Source: Linnemannia schmuckeri
Taxonomy: Eukaryota > Mortierellomycota > Mortierellomycetes > Mortierellales > Mortierellaceae
Direction: 5' to 3'
Assembly (NCBI GenBank): GCA_029449235.1
Contig: JANATG010000016.1
Span: 682,001 to 746,000 of the forward strand
Length of the DNA stretch: 64,000 bases
Shown: one piece after another, positions 21,856 through 33,631 of the stretch
Position numbering within the stretch: position 1 is the first letter of the stretch
Layout: each line of letters opens with the position of its first letter
Position numbers and translations under genes: made by a program
Notes under the pieces: model-generated
Seen by the model: only the letters and a program-made list of their open reading frames with translations
What the model was told of the DNA's origin: nothing
Databases searched by the model: none

Positions 21856-24678
21856 ATGAGTACTAGCTCCCACAGCACCCACTCGTCGTCTAACGTCGTG
21901 GGCGTCCACTACAGAGTTGGCAAGAAGATTGGCGAAGGCAGCTTCGGAATCATCTATGAAGGCAGGTCTCCATATTGCCCATCGTTATTGTTTCTCCGTC
22001 TTCATAGTCCCCCGCCTCTATGGATTCAGCACTTGGATTTTAGCATACGACTAACGCTTCTCTTGTCTTTGTTGTAACTCAATGACATGCAGGCACCAAC
22101 CTGCTCAACAACCAGCAAGTTGCCATCAAGTTTGAGCCCCGTAAAAGTGATGCCCCTCAGCTTCGAGACGAATACAGGACATACAAGATTCTGGCTGGTT
22201 CAAGTAAGTGTTTCCTCGGGATTCATATTTTTTGAAGCCATTCTCTCTTTTTTCTTTGCTTGACCAGCTTCTCTAGACTCTGCATTCTACAGCAAACAGC
22301 AGCTGGTGAAGAAATGAAGGCTCTAAAAAAAAAAAGGAAACATTATAGCTTATAGCAGTGTGGAATCTAGGTGCCACCAGCCTCTGGTGACTTGGTGAGA
22401 GAATCATTGGGTCGATGGACCAGGATATATGTTATTTTTCCCCTGTTGGCGTATTTGCCTTTTTCTACGATGTTTCCGCTTCCTGTCTTGGCACAAAGCG
22501 TCTGACGTCGAGGCACACGAACAACGATGGAGAATGAAAATATAGCAAGATGAAGAGGAGCAAAAGGGCAAAAGACTTTCCCCACGCCACGCACACTCAT
22601 ACTCAAAGGAAGAGCAACGGAGGTGATTGCAAAAGGGCAAAGGAGAAGGGAGGGGCAGGTGTCATGATCATCCCTCAAACACTCCACCAACTCCTGGCAT
22701 AATACGGACATGCCACCTCCACCACAACCACCCACACACGCCGCTGAGAAAACGCCGAGTTCCATCCTTGTCTCAATCTACAAGGATGCTCAGCACAACT
22801 GGACAGAGCGACTTGCCATTGATCATTCTTAAACAGATACAGGATTACCTTGAGAAACAAGGGATATATTTCTGTTCATCCGTTGTTACTGTCAACAGCA
22901 ATGCCATTGAGCGCCACTGGGCCTGATAAAATCTATGACAACATGCATGAGCGAATCCTGATGACTTACAACTTTTGTGTTTTTCGTTCCTCTAACCTTC
23001 CGTCTTCATTCAACTGTTCTTGTACCTTCTCCCCAATTCTTCTATTAAATCACGATTAGCTGGTATTCCCAATGCCTTTTATTTTGGACAAGAGGGCCTC
23101 CACAACATCCTTTGTATCGACTTGCTCGGTCCCTCTCTCGAAGATCTCTTTGACATGTGTGGTCGCAAGTTCACTATCAAGACCGTTGTTATGGTCGCCA
23201 AACAGATGGTAAAGAGTGTAACATATTATATCATTGATGGCTCTACTTCCCCTCATTCTACCACATGTTCTTTTTTTCCCTCCTGTGTGAGTATAGTGAC
23301 CAAATCATCAACACTATAACCTCTCTTTTCTTGCGCCTGTGTTGATCATAGTTGTCCCGTGTTCAGACGATTCATGAAAAGAACCTGATCTACCGCGATA
23401 TCAAGCCCGACAACTTCTTGGTCGGCAAGCCACACAGCAAACATGCCAACATGGTCCATGTTGTTGACTTTGGCATGGCCAAGCAATATCGTGACCCCAA
23501 GACCAAACAACATATACCATACCGTGAACGCAAATCTCTCAGTGGAACCGCCCGTTACATGAGCATTAATACCCACTTGGGCCGAGGTATGCTCTTTCCA
23601 GTTTGTCATGGTTTGCACATGTGCTTGCGCACGAAAATGTTACAGTAGAAGCTGATACCATGTATCGTTTTCCTTGCGCACTATTTATTATATCTTTGGA
23701 ACAATAGAGCAATCTCGACGTGATGATCTGGAGGCGATGGGCCATGTTTTCATGTACTTCCTGCGTGGTGGTCTTCCTTGGCAAGGCTTGAAGGCTGCCA
23801 CTAACAAACAAAAGTACGAAAAGATTGGCGAAAAAAAGCAGTCAACGCCAATCAAGGAGCTCTGCGACGGTTTCCCAGGTATGCTAGTTTTCGTGTTCTT
23901 CGGATGAGCTGGTAGATTTTTCTTACAGAGATAGCACATGAAGTGGATTTTCTGACGCTTTGAGTTGTTGACCCTTTTAGAGGAATTCGGTATCTACCTG
24001 AATTACGTTCGAAAGTTATCGTTCGAGGAAACACCCGATTATGACTTTTTGAGGGATTTGTTTACCAAGGCGCTGAAGAGTATGAACGAGGTAGAGGATG
24101 GTATCTACGACTGGATGCTCCTCAACAATGGCAAGGGCTGGGAATCTGAACTTAACGTGAGTGCTAAAATTGCTGATAGAACTTTTTGTTTTGATTCAAG
24201 AACAGATGGATCGCGACCCTTATATTTTCTTTACTCACCTTCTTTTCAACACGCTTGTATCCTCATGTAGTACTCCTCGAACAATCCCCTTCACCACCAA
24301 TCGGTCAATCACCATCACCACCATCATGCCTCGGATTCTCGCCACCATGCATCACGCGACCCCCATGCCCAGTCTCAAAGACAACTTCAGCAGCAGCAGC
24401 ATCAATCGCAAAACAATCGACCTCAACAACCCTCTGCTTTAGTCCACAGTAACTCCAGATTGAAGCACAGTCAGAGTCAAGCTCGACCGATGCCTAGTGA
24501 CTCTGCCGTTGCAGCAGGAGATGCAACTGAGCAGGATTTATTGCGCGATCAGGGGTACAGCCAAGTAGCTCCTGTCAGTGCCCAGCAAGATGGCCAGCAC
24601 GCCGAAGACAGCCACAAGAAGAAGAGTTTCTGGAACAAGTTGGTGGGCGTCATCACCTGTAGTACGTATTCTCACTGA
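21856..24678 (+). CDS. cki1: Casein kinase I, Yck1/2-Cki1 type
   Basis: Seven exons: 21856-21961, 22093-22203, 23060-23208, 23352-23586, 23708-23878, 23981-24156 and 24271-24678. The model gives 451 residues with phases closing throughout. The kinase domain spans about residues 18-295, with GEGSFG, VAIKFEPRKSDAPQL, YRDIKPDN (catalytic loop), VDFGMAK and the CK1-specific SGTARYMSINTHLG. This is the plasma-membrane CK1 class acting in endocytosis, nutrient sensing and morphogenesis. The C-terminal tail is His- and Gln-rich. Intron 1 needs a GC donor (GCAGGT at 21962); intron 2 is unusually long (856 bp). The expected palmitoylated C-terminal Cys pair is not seen. The model ends ...GVITCSTYSH, and a GTACGT at 24662 could be one more donor, so the last residues are uncertain. 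Confidence 0.88.
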
Positions 24679-25042
24679 ACAGTTTGGGTTCGGGTTTTTT
24701 ATCTTATTTTGCCGCTGCCCTTGTTTTTTTAGCCCTTTCTTTCTCTCTGCACTGTTTTACCTTTGTCTTATTGTCTCGTACCATCAACGATCTCTGGGCC
24801 GCTTTTCATTAGGATAAGCTGCGGCCTTCTTTGCTACGTTGTACTGTATCTTTCTTTTCCTTTCACAAAAATTATGTCTGAATTCTTGCCAACTTAATAT
24901 CGCCACCGCTATCACACATACATTCTAACGGCGGCCGTTTATGCACTCTTCAACTTGACAGATCACCCAACACCATCGGACTAGTGTCATTTTCACCATT
25001 TCTTCTCTAATTAATTAAAATATCAACTTTATCCCTACATTT
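24679..25042. other. Convergent gap, no gene
   Basis: The space between the 3' ends of the casein kinase and battenin genes is T-rich after the kinase stop. It may hold a last small kinase exon, as noted there. Nothing else is recognised. Confidence 0.5.
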
Positions 25043-28000
25043 TTAATCTGCCATGGAAAGACAGAGGTTGACGCCACGTTCGGCGACCTGCCATTGACAG
25101 AGAGCTGGCTCGATCCATAAACTGGCAATCCCAGCCAATAAGATCCCAAGCCCATCAGCAACACCGACAACGCCAAGAGCAAACTCTTTTCCTCGAGGGT
25201 CATGCTCAAGATCTTTTGAAATTCCTATGTAGGTGTGTACATAAGTTGCACCACCAAGGAGTCCCTCCCAAAATATCAAAAGAAAAACAATATAAATGTT
25301 AGGGAGGGGCATAGGAAGCGAGGCGAGCCCAGCGCCCCACCATGATTGTGAGTAAGTTGATGGAGGGGAAGAGGCGACAGTTGTCAGGACCGCTTGTGCA
25401 GTGGCGAGGAGGAGGGTTAATAACTGCAGAAACGAAGGGATCCACAGATAGGGTATCTCGATGAGCGACGCCGAGGACCGACTGATAAATACTCCAAGCT
25501 AGTATTGACAGTTACACGAGAAAAGTCAATGGTTAGAGCAGTCTACAGGTCAGTCATTGGCACGCATATAGGGACATTCTTTACCTGATAAATAGCGGAA
25601 TATGTCACATAGTGCTATTTGTCAAACAACCGGAGCAAAAGGAATTAGTGCAGGAGCAATTGACTAGCAACAAAAAAGAGCAAGAAAATTGTAGGCATGG
25701 CACTGGGAACTTACGTCTCGCATGTGGGTAAACGGCGTCTTATCCAGAGGAAATAGCACGACCGGAAGCACTCCTTGGTTCATTGTGTACTCGCTATGAA
25801 AGGAGACGAATGAATAGAAACGCTGGGGTTAGTGAAAGTGGGCATTAATTGCGAAACAAAGAAAACTCTTGTAATAAGTTATAACGAGGCGCTTACGCAA
25901 AATAAACTAAGAAGAGCGGGAACATGAACGGTACAAGCAATGACCTGGCCATAGCACGCTTCTCCTGCATCGTCATGTCCTCGTTTGGTTGGGACTTGTA
26001 AACTCTCCTACGACGACCAGATGTTGTAATGGACCCGCTTTCTTCGCTCTCTCGAAAGGGTGACACAAAATTGGGGTCATCTGGATCCGTCGCCGCCAAA
26101 AGAGTATTGATCGATGTTGGTTCTGCACGGTGCAGAGGGGCGTCCCACAATGGAGGAGTAAGGTCCCAAGAAGGAATAGCTAGTGGAATTGGAGGTGGTA
26201 CAGAAGAAGCTGAGCTATTGTCATCCGTATGAGCGATGGATGGGGGTGAGTTTTGGCCAGATGATGCTGGGAGCGTTGATCCCTCCGTTTGGGTACTGCT
26301 GCTTCCGTTTCCATGTCGATCCTGCTGTTGGACAAAACGAGGTGTGCCAGCGCCGTCTATAAGACCGTCCATAGAGTGGAACGAGGGCGGAGACGTTGGC
26401 TTCACGAACTGTGGCGCAAGATACGCGGCTGAGGGGTCCCAAGTTGAGGCTCGGGGACGCTGATGATGGTCAGTTGTCGAAAGAAGACGCTCCTCGTCAT
26501 TGTTGTTATTTGTAAACATTTGACTGGAAGTTGCAAGCGACCGATATCCTGCTGCTTGGTGGCGTGAAGCGGGACTTGTAGCGTTGGTCAGGATTACAAA
26601 GTATGCAATCAGCATTAGGGCAGGAAATAACTATAGGGCAGAGTGCTCAAAAAAGTATGTTAGCCGATGGTTCTCTTAGTACATATTAAGAATGCTCCAT
26701 CTCGAAACATAAAACTTACGGAGACGACTGCCAATGTCTGGGAAATGGACAGTCCTAACCATGAAGTGAGGGCCAAAAACAACAGAGCACCGAGAAGTCC
26801 TGCCCCACCTGTGCCGCTCGACCATGCGGAGACCATCTGCAGTCGATAGAATGAGCTTAGCATTAAGAACGTCAGCTCTCCCAGTCCTGAACTCAACGAT
26901 GCCATCATTACGCCAAAAAGGCGAACAGGGATCGCTTCCGCTTGGGCAATCAGCTAGAGCCACAAAACGTAGAGAGATCAATCAAAACGAAGATGAGAAA
27001 TACAGTCTCCTTCAAATATACCATCCGTAGAGAGAAATACTGCTCATACATAGCCTGACAGAATAACAGGTTTACCGCTTACCACGACTGCACTGAATGA
27101 TAACGACGCGCACAGAACAACGCGAGCCGAGTATGGGATTCTATGCACAAAGTACGGGGCGATCATCTTCACAAGTAACGATGGAGCGATATCTGCCAGC
27201 AATACGACGCCCTACAACCAAAGTAATTAAACATGTCAGTTTCCTGCGTGGAGACGGGATGAATAGGGCGCTCCTTTAACTGCCATTGTGAACGAGCAAC
27301 GGTTGGATGCGCACCTTTGGTACTTTGGCGCCGACGAGATCGACGGCAGCCGAGAGGATAACCACGTATATAAGATTGTTGATGCTAATAACGTGACACG
27401 GAAAGGGGTTGAGTGTTCCGTGAGTTATATAATGATGTGAGTGGGCCAACTTTCGATAATACGGTTGCCTATCATATATTTGATCCTGAATCCAAGACGA
27501 GTCGAAGCGCTCACCATCCTGTGAGTGAAGGCAAAGGCGAAGGCAAAGAGGGTTTGGTCAAGACGGCAGTGGAGTGTTAGGTAGGTTTCAGAGTTCAGAG
27601 GTGTCGGGGCGTTGATGGGGCAAACAAGGTGATCGTGGTCAATGCAACAACAGTGAGCAAGCGATAATAAATGTGTTTACCCGGTCAATGTGTCTGCAGT
27701 AACATACCAAAGGTAAAAAAGGCTATCCAGTCGCGCCCGATCCCAGAGAAGACTTGTCGAAAGCGCGCTCCTATCGTGCGTCGATAGGTCTCTATAACAG
27801 GCAGTGAGCAGTGGTAAGGATTAGTTTTCCTTGTAGATTCTTGCATAACGCATGAGCTGGTCTGCATTTGCCACTCGTTCCGACGCTTTCGAGAAAGTGC
27901 TCAAGACGCTCTCCATCATAGCTCGTGTGACTGGGTGGAATGAAATGGTCGACTGTAGGCAGCCCTTTGTTGTTACCAGTAAGCGTAGGAGTGTCAAGGG

Positions 28001-28097
28001 ACTCATTGTCAGTGTCTATTCTTGAGTATGCTGATGTTGGTGGTGGCGGCGGCAAGGAGGCTGCATTAGCACGCCGATGGGAGAGCCAGTTGAACAT
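25043..28097 (-). CDS. btn1: Battenin / CLN3 (Btn1) vacuolar-lysosomal membrane protein
   Basis: Ten minus-strand exons: 28097-27875, 27791-27708, 27518-27515, 27384-27315, 27211-27083, 26953-26720, 26630-25897, 25793-25715, 25612-25583 and 25498-25043, giving 680 residues. The family is recognised from NNLIYVVILSAAVDLVGAKVPK, GVVLLADIAPSLLVK, SSGLGELTFLMLSSFY, LVPFMFPLFLVYFAEYTMNQGV and FWEGLLGGATYVHTY. CLN3/Btn1 is a multi-pass late-endosomal/vacuolar protein linked to pH and amino-acid homeostasis. Between two membrane segments (about residues 267-475) lies a long Ser/Pro-rich, probably cytosolic insertion. A 4-nt exon (27518-27515) has perfect splice sites on both sides. Intron 1 has a weak GTGGCA donor, so the N-terminal 75 residues are less certain. 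Confidence 0.88.
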
Positions 28098-28393
28098 GGC
28101 TGTGCAAGTGCTGGTGTTATTGCTAAAGGATGTATTCCTGCGTTGTTCCGTGTGCCCGCTTCTACGAGTTGTTGGTTATGGGTGGGTGGGTGGAAGGATG
28201 GACAGAAAAAAGAAAAGGGATGCGTGCTGTCTAGGCCATCAAAATTTAATTTGAAAAACGAGACTGTGCGTGTGTGTGTGCTAACTGATCGTGGCTGAAG
28301 TGGAGGTAAAAAGAACATAGGGTTGTCTATCCTACCACGCAAAAGAAACAAAAAACGAGAAAAAAAAAGTCGACCCAGAGGCGCAAAGACACG

Positions 28394-28466
<73 letters not shown>

Positions 28467-29242
28467 CCGCAACAACAACAGTAACAACAACAACAGCAAC
28501 AAACAAGACAATTAAAAATAGGGGTTGTCGACAGCATGCCATCAAAAAGGGGCATGGTGTGAATACACTACACATATACATGTCATCTGTCCCTCTGACC
28601 CCCTTTTTTTCCTTTGTCATTTTGCACTGCAACGATGACCTACTCCTCTGGGTGGCACCCTCCTCCCCCTTACTCGTCAGCAAGGCGACAACATGGTCTG
28701 CGCTTTTGGCCCTGTTGCTGGACATGCTGTCCCTTTTCATCACCCTACAAGGTGGTCATTCCTCTTGACCTCTTTGTCCTGACGTTCTCCCTTCCCCTTC
28801 GTTCTTCCACTCCTTCTTTCACCCCATTCATCGCACTGCATTGATATATTTTTGTTTCTCTTTTTTCTTTTTCTCACTTTCTCTTTTGCCCGTTTCTTCT
28901 TTTTACACCCTGGCTTTCTCGCTAGCCCCCTCTCTCACCCCATCCATCTACGCCGCCCTTTCTGCTCTCTCTCCTTCCTGTCTCCGCAATCCTCTCTGCC
29001 TTTCACGTTCTTCTTCCACTGCATTTAGCCTCGACATATCCTCCTTTTCTCCTTGCATGTCGTTTCTTCTGGCGCTTTAATGATCTGCTGCTCCTCTTGA
29101 CCCTCACAAATACCCGACCTGTCTACCGGTTACCCTCCTGGCATTTTTGCATCCTAGAAGCCTATAGACCTTCGTATCCACCATTACAGCTATCTGTCCC
29201 CAAACCTCACCTATATATACCTTAGATCTTCTTAACCATAAT
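28098..29242. promoter_or_regulatory. Shared upstream region of btn1 and the STRA6-like gene
   Basis: The 1.1-kb space between divergent starts carries a long CAA/TTG microsatellite. On the plus strand it also carries a C/T-rich leader (about 28790-29100) before the STRA6-like start. No individual factor site is claimed. Confidence 0.4.
28393..28503. repeat. (CAA)n microsatellite
   Basis: About 25 uninterrupted CAA units (28393-28467) are followed by an imperfect continuation. It lies roughly 300 bp upstream of btn1, where it reads (TTG)n on the transcribed strand. Cys-rich and Val-rich frames across it are artefacts of the repeat. Confidence 0.95.
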
Positions 29243-32200
29243 ATGCTCCCTTGGTCGCTTCAATCACAGCTCTACCCAGCATGGTTCTTACCATGGATCT
29301 GCATGATTGGAGTAATATTCTACCCAACGCTTACGAGCGCAGGTAATTAACAGCAAACTGTACCTGTGTTGACCTTGTTAACTGGATCCCTCACAGCTAG
29401 ATTATTATACAATCTTGACACCTTCATTCCATCATATTTTCGCTCATGTAGGAGTGACAAGCGCTCAGATTCAATGCCAATATTCGTTCCTCGGGACAAC
29501 CAACTTGGTCCGAGACCCCTCTTGCACTTTGCAGACTCTTGCAACTACCGAAACGCCAACACCTACTCCTCCTACGATCCCTGCAGTTCCTCCCTTAGCA
29601 GCAGGCCCCCTGACTGGAGAGCCGACGGCGTCAAACCCGTGGTCATTTACCCCTGGTTGGACTTACAACCCTATTTTTTCATGCTGCTCCTTTACAGCGC
29701 CTAGCGCCAACAACGGCAATAATTCGATATCTGACCCAACGTTGATAACGTCAGCAGATCTTACGGAGCAAGGACCACTTATCGACCAAGGGCAGCAACA
29801 GTTGGAACTCTCTGTGAGCTATTACACATCTGAAGCACCTCCATCACTAACGGCCGTTCCACCAGCAGCCATCTTTCGAGTAGTACTTCGGTTTCTGGAT
29901 GATCATGGCGCCTTTATGAGTACAGACGGAGGAAGCATGGAGTCGTCCGAAGAGGCTAACCCTGTGGGGACAGAGAGTCTGTTATACTACGCGTTTGATT
30001 CAGTGACGCTGGCGCCTATCAGGATCCCCGTCGGAGCGCGCGGTGTTGTTCTACAAATCATCGTCCCAGTCACGCAAGCATCTTTCTGTTTTGATTACTT
30101 TGCTCTGCGGGTTTGTAAGTGAGCCAGTTAGTTTCAGAATACATATCTAGTTTCTACGAACAGTCTATTTTTTGCTTTTCTAACCAATCTCCTCATATCG
30201 TATAGTGCCAGGTTCATTCCATCCGTCCACAGAAGGTTTACTACAGAAGGCGCTCATCGGAGTTGGATCTGTCGTTGTGCTCAATGCCATTCTGATTCCG
30301 GTTATATTGTTTCATGGACTTCCCGGATGGCTATGGCGCTCGGCGTAGGTTGCAGTACTCTCGTTCTTGCTTTTAAGTCATGCTACACATTAGGTCGGCC
30401 AAAGAACACTCAATACTAAACCGCACCTCCTTCATTCACTTTGCACAATAGCCCAGTCAACTTTTTCCAAAAAAACCCTGTCGTGGACCACTACGTTCCT
30501 TTGGCGCTGTTTATTTCGACCTGTCAATGGATCTACAATATCCTTCTCCAGTACCTCGGCGGATCGTCTTCTAAGACTTCAGTGATTCACTCACCGCAGG
30601 CGCTATGGTTGATTCCGCTGCTCCTTATCGGGACATTCTTTCTTTCCGCGTTTGCACATTGGGCGCTCTTTCTTTGCTATAACCAAGTGATGCAGCAACC
30701 ACGACAAAGGAACCACACCAAACCTCGTCGATGGAGAGCACCACTCTTGGGACTTTGGGCCGCCTTGTGTCTAATCATGGCTCGTGTCGGGATCGTCGGG
30801 CTGGTGCTTGTTCAGGGCGGGTACTGGTCCGTCCCCATCGGAATTTTGTTGGCCGTTCCAGAGACAGTAGCCATGATCTCCGTTATTGTATTCTTCCTCA
30901 AAACTATGTGGCAACAGTGGCGCACGGATCGGGCCAACAAGAGCATCAGTACCAAAGGAATCATGGGAGGGACTGCCACTGGGGGCAGAGGAGGCAGCAA
31001 TGGTGGTGGCAAAAAGGGAGCCGATCTTTCCAGATCGTCTTCTACTGCGCGACTGTGGAACTCTAATGCAGGATCGTCTACTACGACAGCTACGATACCG
31101 GAAACCCCTCAGGACGACTTTTTTAACATCTCGAGCTTTTATCACCGGGCGTATGTCAAGTCATTGTTGACCGCAGAGCGCGATTTTAAAGAGGCCGCTG
31201 GAAGCATGTATGGCCAGTCGACCATCGGATCTGACAAGAATGTGTACCAGTACCTCAAACCGATGGCCACTCAAGGAACCGAGTCCAGCAGTCGATATAC
31301 GGGATCCACCCTCAATACTACTATCTCCCTTGCCAGTTCTTCCGGAACTCAATATACCCGCCATCCGACAGAGTATGATTTCAATATCCACCAAGACCCC
31401 AAGCGTCTCTCACCAATGTCGTCTTCGGGAGGGCGGGAGCCAGGCAGACTTCATTTTCCGTTTCGAAAGCAGACACAGGCGATACCTGGTCGAACGGGAG
31501 CCTCATCTGAAAAGTCGACAACTGCACCGTCCTCATCATCATCATCTGCCGCACCAAAGCGTCCACCTATGAGCAGGAGCAAGGCCAGCAGTCAGCGGGA
31601 TGGGATTAGTTCTCACAAGTTGACATGGAACTCTGCCACAACGTCGTATACAACAACCTCGGCTGCACAGCCCATGACAGGCGCTGCTCCAACTCCTTCG
31701 ACCTGGGAATATATTGTCTATCCAAAACGACATATCTGGCCGATGATCCAAGGCACTTATTTGCTAATTGCACGACTTCCACTCCGAATCCTAGTGGCTG
31801 TTTTGACGACGATGGTGCTCTGCTACGATGTCTTGCTCAGCATAGGCGCAGCAGAGACGGTGCTTGCGGTTCCTGTTTCGTGTCTTCTGGGTTCCTTAGC
31901 ATATCCAGGTCGTAGTCAATTTGACAACACGATGAATGTCGCCCGAGCTATGCATACAGTTAATTTGGTGCTTGTGGTAGTCCTGCTGCCGGCTGTTGTT
32001 ATTATCACAGTTCTTCATCAAGTGCGCATGGTTCAAAAGTACAACTGGTGCCTAAGACTCCTGCGTATCGGCAACTACGGGTTTGTTCCTGGTGGCCGAG
32101 GTAAGACTGAGTATTGAGAGGAGTTTATCGTGGGCAAGTGTATTACCAGAGATTTTTTACTTAACCGCATTGGCGATCACTTTTCTGCTGTCTTTGAATT

Positions 32201-33584
32201 GATAGAATACACTCAGCATTTGAAGCACCCTGTCAGGTTCATTGGCTACACAGTCGGATTCGGCGTGGTCGGTCTTTGCTTTACGATCTTCCTGCTGTTC
32301 ACACTTTGCACCGTGGTAGCCATGCTCCTTGTCGCGGCTACTTTCCGATCCTCTCTCTTCCGAACGCTCGGCTCGCGAGCGCTTGCAGCCTTTGGAATTT
32401 CATGCCTTCTTGTTCTAGTCCTTTGGATTGTACAAATGTTAGTCATTCGATACCGGTTCCGGATGCCTGGATCTCGTTTCCTCCTTTCGCATCAACAGTC
32501 AGCCCGAGCGGGATTCCATCACTGGGAGTTCTTTTGGGCGTTCTTCAATATCGTCTTTGGCGCCTTTTCCTTCTGCAAGCGAATCGTGTTGAGCATACTT
32601 AGCATGGGAATCTATTCGACCAGGATCGACCTCTGCATCATGGGCGGACGGTTTCGACCCTGGGATGGCGGATACTCAGCGTTTGTCGGGCTGGTACTGG
32701 CGGATCATACCCTTAACAATCCGATCGTACTCGAATTTGTCCAGATTGTGAGGGACCTTCTTCTAATCCGTCGCCATCCAAACTTGGCCCATTATTACTT
32801 GGAGGCTAGCGGGAGGGGAGACCAGATGTCGAACGTGAATGGTGGTCGTGGTGGCCGAGCTGGGAAAGGCAACGACCGCGAACAGAGACTGAGTATGATG
32901 ATGATGCTTAGTCCGCAATCGCCACCACGCGGTGGAGGTTTTGTTGGTGCTAGAGGAGGATTCGGGAACCTTGCATTGGCAGATATCGAGGAAGGGGAGG
33001 AGGCACGCATGGACGAGCTCTTGATGTCCAACCCATCCGGCTTTGACGGCCAAGGCGCTGGAATCGCCATCAAAGGAGGAGCAGTCGTTGTACCAGAGGT
33101 GTCTCGGATCCACCACTATTTTCGACAAGATCCTCGTGTTGACCGTAATGATCACAGTCAGGGTCCAACGAATGCAGCCTCTTCAGCTTCCTCGTCCTCA
33201 TCGCCACCGCCCGCCTACAACAGTGCTGCTGCTGTGGCCGCTGCCAAAAAGAACAACCGGGTCTCTAAAGTTTACACCCCACTTTTGGCTTCCCCGGCAC
33301 CCGAGCTGAACATGAGCCATGCCGTCAAGATCCAAGAAGCGCATCGGGATCCAGAATCGGCGGTGTCGGCCGAGCAGATTCGCCAAAAGATGTCAGAAGC
33401 CAAGTTGCGGTCAATCCGGGTTCGAAATCGGTGGTTCCTATATGTGACCCTCGTCCGAAACCCGTCAATCCGATCGTTACGTCGAACAAGAGCTGAGGAC
33501 TACCTGCATCCAATCGGTCACGGCAATGAGTTTTTAGGAACCCACGAGGAGGAGGCTCTAGCTGATGTGCAATGGGACCCATAA
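29243..33584 (+). CDS. STRA6-like multi-pass membrane protein with secreted-type N-terminal domain
   Basis: Five exons: 29243-29342, 29452-30114, 30206-30344, 30452-32100 and 32206-33584, giving 1309 residues in phase. Residues 1-33 form a signal peptide (hydrophobic core WFLPWICMIGVIFYP). A Cys-containing, beta-rich ectodomain follows (to about 260), then the first membrane segment. Many further membrane segments follow, broken by a large Ser/Thr/Gly-rich hydrophilic insert (about 430-680). The C-terminal part resembles the STRA6/RBP-receptor family: an amphipathic stretch with DGGYSAF...NPIVLEF, and near residues 1257-1280 R-x-R-W-x-L-x-x-T-L-x-x-N-P-S-I-x-x-L-R-R-T. STRA6 proteins mediate retinoid uptake from a carrier in vertebrates; the fungal substrate is unknown. 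The family call is from memory of motifs and needs profile confirmation. The gene lies 47 bp from the stop of convergent smp3. Confidence 0.72.
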
Positions 33585-33631
33585 GATTAAAGTCTTTAAT
33601 TTTCTAAATGCAAGTAATCTTTATGGAAATT

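Noticed and set aside
28016..28743. Cys-rich and Val-rich frames across the CAA repeat
   Set aside because: They are direct translations of a trinucleotide microsatellite, not a cysteine-rich peptide gene.
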